The notes beneath the pieces were generated by a model. The model was not told the origin of the DNA. It saw only the letters and a list, made by a program, of their open reading frames with translations, and ran no database searches. Below, one piece after another: positions 41,301 through 49,314 of a stretch of DNA of 64,000 bases. The stretch comes from Mesocentrotus franciscanus (taxonomy: Eukaryota; Echinodermata; Echinoidea; Camarodonta; Strongylocentrotidae): positions 24,878,831 through 24,942,830 of the forward strand of contig CP137675.1 of the NCBI GenBank assembly GCA_037976565.1, in the 5' to 3' direction. Position 1 is the stretch's first letter. Every line of letters begins with the position of its first letter. Made by a program: the position numbers and the translations under genes.

Positions 41301-44300
41301 GGAGAAAGGAGGAATAAGAAGAAGGAGAAGATGAAGAAGAAAGAAGAAGAAAAGGACGAGGAGAAAGAGGAAGAAGAAGATGCAGAAGAAAAAGGAGTGA
41401 AGGGGAGGGGGAGGAGAAGGAGGGAAGGAGAGAGGAGGAAGAGGGAGTAGGAGGAGGGAGGAGGGACACGGAGGAGGAGGAGAGGGAGGAGGAGGGGAGG
41501 AGGGAGGAGGGAGGAGGGACAAGGAGGAGGGAGGAGGGAGGAGGGAGGAGGGACAAGGAGGAGGGAGGAGGGAGGAGGAGGAGGGAGGAGGGAGGAGGAA
41601 GAGGAAGATGAATTGGAAGGAGGAGGAGGAACCCTTACCTGCACCCTCGAAGCATGATCTGATCATTATTAAGGGAAAACTTGTCCCCGGCCCACGACAT
41701 GGCTCCTTCAAATTTATCCAGGACATTATTAGGTGCTTCGCAATGAATTTCGCCTAGAATTAAAAAGACATGAAGATGTCATTAAACTCATAGAAGTATG
41801 AAAACATTTAAAACTGGCATGATTAAGACATCTACATACATGTCTTACATGGCATTAAAAAATAAAATTGATCCGGGATACCTGTTACTTTTGAGACCCA
41901 CACATGTTGGAGCCAAATAAAATTCTGTACATTTCAAAGCCTGAAAAAAGCCTGACACAGAGATACTGTATGACAGGGCACAATATAAGGAAAAAGCTTG
42001 AAAACTGGCTTCTCTGCAAATACAGGTACAGTGTGAGAAGCCCCTTAAAGACCTAGTGGGTTCTCATGGGGAATTTGACATCAATCTGGTGTTTAACCAA
42101 TAACAGGTGTTGTCAATCACCCGGGGTGAACTTCACTTTTACAACTGACAGGTCTTGTGTAGTGCACTGTGCCCTGAACCAGTACTGCCATAAGGAATCA
42201 TCATAATAGTAAAAACTTCCCCTACCCTCCGAAATATGAAGGCAAGCTGGAGAATGTTCTTGTTGGACAACGGATTCACTGCCTGAGAGACCTGTGCACA
42301 CATTAATTGGTAATTCAACCAAATCTGGTATCAGCGAATTATGATGCAATACACATCAACAGTCTCTACTATGTGGCTTTAAAGGTACATGTACTTGTAC
42401 ACATGAAATTTTCACGACATTGACAAACAATGAGAATTACATTTAACCATTTAATAAATTTACATACCGCTGAAACCGCTTAATCTCTCAAGATCCTCTC
42501 CTAATTTTGAAGTTTCAGGAAGTGCTTGCCTTACTTTCAAATTTGTTTCCCTGGAAAAGAAGCATAAAATCCCAGCATTTGCATTACCACAATCATCAGG
42601 TTGCCATGATGGTAATAGACAAAGCTGCATGGCCTTGTGTCTGCACTGTAAAATAAACCTGGAAGTCAAATTCCTTATTCATACCGGTACATAGAATTTC
42701 ACTCTTGCTTTCTATACACTCTCAATAGCAAATCTGACCAAAATATAGCAAGTTAAAATTATACTATAAATGTTGTCATTTCGATTTCACCAGGTGAAGT
42801 AAATGGTAATACCTGGCAGGAAGTTATTCTGTGAAATGCCAAAATATAGCAAGTTAAAATTATACTACAAATGTTATCATTTAGATTTTACCAGGCGAAG
42901 TAAATGGTTACCTGGCAGGAAGTTATTCTGTGAAATGCCAAAATATAGCAAGTTAAAATTATACTATAAATGTTGTCATTTAGATTTTACCAGGTGAAGT
43001 AAATGGTTACCTGGCAGGAAGTAATTCTGTGAAATGCCAATATATAGCAAGTTAAAATTATACTACAAATGTTGTCATTTAGATTTTACCAGGCAAAGTA
43101 AATGGTTACCTGGCAGGAAGTTATTCTGTGAAATGCCAAAATATAGCAAGCTAAAATTATACTACAAATGTTATAATTTAGATTTTACCAGGCGAAGTAA
43201 ATGGTTACCTGGCAGGAAGTTATTCTGTGAAATGCCAAAATATAGCAAGTTAAAATTATACTACAAATGTTATCATTTAGAATTTACCAGGCGAAGTAAA
43301 TGGTTACCTGGCAGGAAGTTATTCTGTGAAATGCCAAAATATAGCAAGTTAAAATTATACTACAAATGTTATCATTTAGATTTTACCAGGCAAAGTAAAT
43401 GGTTACCTGGCAGGAAGTTATTCTGTGAAATGCCAATATAGAGCAAGTTAAAATTATACTACAAATGTTATCATTTAGATTTTACCAGGCGAAGTAAATG
43501 GTTACCTGGCAGGAAGTTATTTTGTGAAATGCCAAAATATAGCAAGTTAAAATTATACTACAAATGTTATCATTTAGATTTTACCAGGCAAAGTAAATGG
43601 TTACCTGGCAGGAAGTTATTCTGTGAAATGCCAATATAGAGCAAGTTAAAATTATACTACAAATGTTATCATTTAGATTTTACCAGGCGAAGTAAATGGT
43701 TACCTGGCAGGAAGTTATTCTGTGAAATGCCAAAATATAGCAAGTTAAAATTAGACTACAAATGTTATCATTTAGATTTTACCAGGCGAAGTAAATGGTT
43801 ACCTGGCAGGAAGTTATTCTGTGAAATGCTAGAGCGCCATAATGGCAGCCGTGCTAAAAGCCGGGTAATAATTGTGGAGTGCCAGGAATGTCAAGTCTGA
43901 CAGACATGAGCTCTATACAAGAACCCACTAATTATTATTATTATTATTATTATTATAATTATGATCATTATTAATATTATCATTATAATTATGATCATTA
44001 TTAATATAATATAATAGTTATTATTATTATCAACATAATTATCATTATTATTAATATAATTATCATTATTATTAATATAATTATTATCATTATTAATATT
44101 ATTTTTAATGTAACTATTATTATTATTATTAATATAATTATTATTATTATTATTACCCATCCAACTCTGCTGTCTCGACGTAGACCAGACTGTGAGGCTC
44201 GCTGGATGATAAGAGTAAGATGTCAGCCGCAATGAAGTCATTGTTCTTCATTCGAATGATGTCGCCCACTTGTACATGCTGCCATTTTACTGAAGTCAAC

Positions 44301-47300
44301 CTGGCATAAACAACAAGAATAGGTTAAAAAGAAATGGTCAACATTTAAAGGTTAACTGACTCCTCATATCAAGTAGCAACACATTTACAGAAATTACACT
44401 AATGACAATTTGAGATACAGTTAAAGATAAGCTTGAGTTCTGGTAATGGTAGAAAATAAATTCTCGCAGAATCCAACAAAACTGACACTGAATCTTCAAG
44501 ATTACAAATAAATGACATGTGCCTAACGATTTGGTAGAAAATGTATAGGGGTTGAGGAATGAGCATAGAAAGATAAGGAAATCAAGGTAAGTAGTCCTGA
44601 CACCATGTGCTTATTAAACACAGGTCACTATGAGAGTTGTGGTTTATATTGAAGATGATTTACAGTAAGTTTTTGGTAAGTTTGTTTTTATATTACTGGT
44701 TCAAACAATCAATCTACTGCAGGATAAACAATCCAGAATGAATTATAGCCTTGTTCTCTCGACATACATGTACGATTCCGATACCAGAGCTCAAGATTAG
44801 CTTGAGCAACTGCATTATTCATACCTCTTGTATAGTTGATGATTTTGTGCTATTGGTAACTCAAGAATGAAAAGTGGACAGGTTGAATTAGGGCCTTGTT
44901 GAATACTTTTAGGGTGCGTTTATGCTCACTTTTGAAGGCAGAATGAGCGATTTGAAACGCTCATCGTAAACGCTAATCGTAAACGCTAATCGTAAACGCT
45001 CATCGTAGGTGTACTGTTTATGCTCCCCTTCTCTGGCTCTTCCAGGCAAATTCGGGCTCTGCAGCTGGATTCGCAAACCTGCACTGCGCATGCTACGTTG
45101 ACCCCGGGAACATCATTTAAACGCGTTTACAAATGATTGTGCATTTTTTTCATCCCCAGAAACCGTCTTTTGGAGAATCGCTGATCGTAAATGCACCTTT
45201 TTGTGAGTTTACGATCGCCGTTTATCGGTGATTCTACGAAAATGAGAAAGGACGCAACCGTGTTTTGAACTAACCACGTAACAAAAGCCTCATTCTGGCC
45301 AGAAAAAGTTGAGCATAAACGCACCCTTAGATGTACAGGTAAGCTTAATATGTCACATTCTCAAGAAACATAAACCAGGACAAATCAATTTTTCACATAA
45401 CTAAGCAATCACAAAACTTGGTAAGGGTATTAATAACTTAGTCGTTAACTGTAAATCAGACAAAGAAATAAATATGATGTACTTACTCTCCATTGACAAG
45501 GATGAAAGATTCTCTGTTATTGACTTGGTTATCACTTTTATGTCTCCTCTGTGGTTAAAACAAGGTGGAGGATAAAAACAAAAGAACAAATAATCAAATC
45601 ATAAACAATACAGTCAAAAGTACTTGAATGACCATTCCATTTAAAAATGATATCTCAAAGTTTGTGAAAAAGTAACCGGATGATGTGCAATATATAGTTT
45701 TGATATCTCATGGAGTGGGATGTGCAAACGCGTAAAAAAGTGACCAGGCGTTTAAACACGCAAAGGCTACAGACGTAGTAAAGGCTCCATCGGTAGAAGC
45801 ATTTCGTCAACTACTGACGAAATGCAGTGGCTAAAGTAAAATCCAGAACCAGAATAGAAGATATTTACTATGCACCTGCTTATGTAATAAGACACCCAGC
45901 ACTTCACGTCCTTTGTGACACACACACACCTTTCATCTGCAAGAATCTTCAGGAGTGAAGGAGGCAGATTATGACGAAGAAGAAGAATGGATATACGAGA
46001 GCAATCCTTGCACAATGCTTTGGCAAGGGCAAATCATGTCTTTCTATCTATGCTTTAATGTGCAAGTTAGTACGAATACATAAGATTAAATGGTGAAAAT
46101 TGTGGTCTTAGGTTTCATACAAATAATAGTAATATTGAATGGCTTTTCTTTAGTGGGACACAAGGGTATATGCACTCACATTGCATAATGCATATATTCC
46201 ACTCGTCATGCAGACTAGTAAAATATGCTCTTCAACTCATGGGATAAACATTTATCCCACTGAAGGCCATTCAATATTATATTAATATTTGATGAACATA
46301 AAGTAGGTAAAGTATGAGAGAATATACTTACTTGCTGCCAATAAAAAAAAACATTAAAAAAAATGCTGACAAAGAAGAAAAAAATACACAAAAAAATTAC
46401 AAGTTCTCAATTTGGCAGAGCTGCAACGTCAACAAAATTGAGTAAATTTACTTCTGGTGTGTAGGTTTTGCCAGATTTGGTTTGGCAATTGGGGCACATG
46501 CCTCATATGTTCCCTCCAACCCACTGACGATTTTAAGAGTACTTACAAAGTCGTCTACTGCATCTTTGATGGCTGTCAATCCCAGCACACAAACCAGAGG
46601 TAGCGCAGTGGTAACAGGGCTGAGAGATGAGATAGGGCCAATCAACTGAAAAAATTAAATGAAGTAATAAAAAAAGAATATATTATAGTAAAGGTTGTAC
46701 ACATAAAAATATACCAAGAAATGAAACTTTTAAAGTTAATCCCACTTTGGAAATGCAGATTGCTTGAACGAAATCGGACAAACAATAAAGAATTTAATTT
46801 TTAGTCTGAGTTACAAATTTGTTATCGCTAGGCATGTACTGTACATGCACATGTATGGGAATTTCAAATCGGCTGAATCTGCAATGTCATTGTGATGTAG
46901 TGCCAGAAAACTCTGATATGTTCCAACAAACAAACAAAATCTCAAGAGTCATTATTCAGGAGGTTTTTGTTTTACTGTTACTTCATCACTATCCACAGGC
47001 CGCTTTGCTAATTTAAGATCTGCATAGAATTAGTAATCTCATTATTCAAAATAATCATATCATTCTTTGTCCAATTTCTTTTAAACTCTCACCACTGTTT
47101 CTCCAATTTTTCTGCTTTCACACACGTGAAATTATTAAAGAGGCAGGATGGTCATTAAAAAGGCAGAATGGTCATTAAAAACATCAAAGAAAATAATTTT
47201 TTTCAGATTCATGATGCCTAGAAAAGATTTGCTTCCATGGTGATATTTCCTGTTAAAAAAAAAAAAATTGCTTGTATACATTTTCAGTTGTGCCAGTGCC

Positions 47301-48257
47301 ACTCTGAAGCTTTGGAATAACCTACCACTAGACGTAAGCAAAGCCACATCTGTTGCTGTCTTGTTTTGTTGAATATGCACTTGTTTTCTTTCAGGTTTTG
47401 AATAGTTTTTGGTTGTGTGTCCATAAAATAGCACTGTTTTGAGTTTTTTCTTGTAATCACAGCACAGTAGAGTCTATTTTATATACATGTAGCAAGCTGC
47501 GCTATATAAATTGGTCTAATTATTAAATATGCATGTACATATATATAATCTGCAGAATGAAAATACATGTCACCATCTGGTGCATCATTTTAGGGGTTAC
47601 TACACTAGTACATGTATGGCTCACAAATTTGTTCAAGTGGAAAATCACTTTAATTTGATATGATCTGCATCATCAATAATGAATACATGTACACAGTTCT
47701 GTATTAAAATTATTGTACTCAATTTTGAATTGAGTTACGCTTGAAATAATATCATGCATGGGGATGTGGGGGTGGGGGTAGACATATACCCCCTCCCCCA
47801 ACCCTGGTTTTGTCACAAGTCTGTATGTAACCACTTTACAAGCAAGTCATCAACAGGAAAATTTGATAGAAAAGCCTCACAACAAGATAATGATTTGTAA
47901 TGTAATACATACAGTATTTAAAAAATAAGAATGGGTGTTACACCCTTGCTGGTTCAATAAATGTATATGTACTTTGAGTGACTCAAACAAACATGCCATT
48001 TATGAGCCTTTAAAACGTATTTTTCTTCAAACAAACCCACAAAGATCTGTGAACCATGAATGATTAATATGGGTGTGCAGTTTGCAAATTAATTGAACAT
48101 CATAAACATTTATTGTATGCATTTCTATGGGCACGGGTAAGAATCAATGAATATTATTGACATTTTCAAGAACTATTTTGCATTCATGGTCAACCCATTA
48201 AAATAGTTCCTCAGTGCTCGTGATCATGGCAATATTACGTATCTCTGTCTGTCTCTA

Positions 48258-48288
<31 letters not shown>

Positions 48289-49280
48289 TTCTCTCTCTCT
48301 CTCTTTCTCTGATCTGATTGTGTTTCTACATGAACATGTATCCGTCTGTATCTTTCTCGATTATCTCTGTCTTGTCTGTCTGTCTCTCTGATCTGGTTGT
48401 CTTTCTATGTACATGAACATGTATCTGTCTGTATCTTTCTCGACTATCTCTGTCTTGTCTGTCTGTCTGTCTTTCTCTCCGATCTGGTTGTCTTTCTATG
48501 TACATGGACATGTATCTGTCTGTATCTTTCTCGACTATCTCTGTCTTGTCTGTCTATCTCTCTCTCTTTCTCTTTCTCTCTGATCTGGTTGTCTTTCTAT
48601 GTACATGAACATGTATCTGTCTGTATCTTTCTCGACTATCTCTGTCTGTCTGTCTGTCTCTATGACTTTCTCTCCGATCTGGTTGTCTTTCTATGTACAT
48701 GGACATGTATCTGTCTGTATCTTTCTCGACTATCTCTGTCTGTCTGTCTGTCTCTATGACTTTCTCTCCGATCTGGTTGTCTTTCTATGTACATGGACAT
48801 GTATCTGTCTGTATCTTTCTCGACTATCTCTGTCTTGTTTGTCTGTCTCTCTGTCTTTCTCTCCGATCTGTTTGTCTTTCTATGTACATGGACACGTATC
48901 TGTCTGTATCTTTCTCGACTATCTCTGTCTTGTCTGTCTGTCTCTCTGTCTTTCTCTCCGATCTGGTTGTCTTTCTATGTACATGGACATGTATCTGTCT
49001 GTATCTTTCTCGACTATCTCTGTCTTGTCTGTATGTCTGTCTGTCTCTCTCTCTGATCTGGTTGTATTTCTATGTACATGAACATGCATCTGTCTGTATC
49101 TTTCTCGACTATCTCTGTCATTTCTGTCTCTCTGACACTGTCTAAATTTCTATCTATATTTTTCTGTTTGCCTCTCTTTCTGTGAAATTTGTACATACAT
49201 GTACATGTATATGTGACTGTACAACTTTCACAGATAGAGATGTATTTTGAGTCTGTCTCTCTCCCTTCTTTAATACTCTT

Positions 49281-49314
<34 letters not shown>

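Noticed and set aside
41073..41726. 217-residue Ser/Pro/Leu-rich minus-strand frame
   Set aside because: It fuses parts of flippase exons 6 and 7, in other frames, with the (AGG)n intron tract between them.
43034..43441. 135-residue open frame of 33-residue repeats
   Set aside because: It is the 99-bp tandem array read in one frame, inside an intron, with no start context or homology, and other copies carry stops.
42781..43835. CRISPR-like array
   Set aside because: Units are contiguous with no unique spacers, no cas genes, and the genome is eukaryotic.
48397..49145. Several overlapping open frames of 90-160 residues with LSVSFSTIS repeats
   Set aside because: Produced by the CT/GT-rich 95-bp minisatellite; frames overlap each other and match no family.
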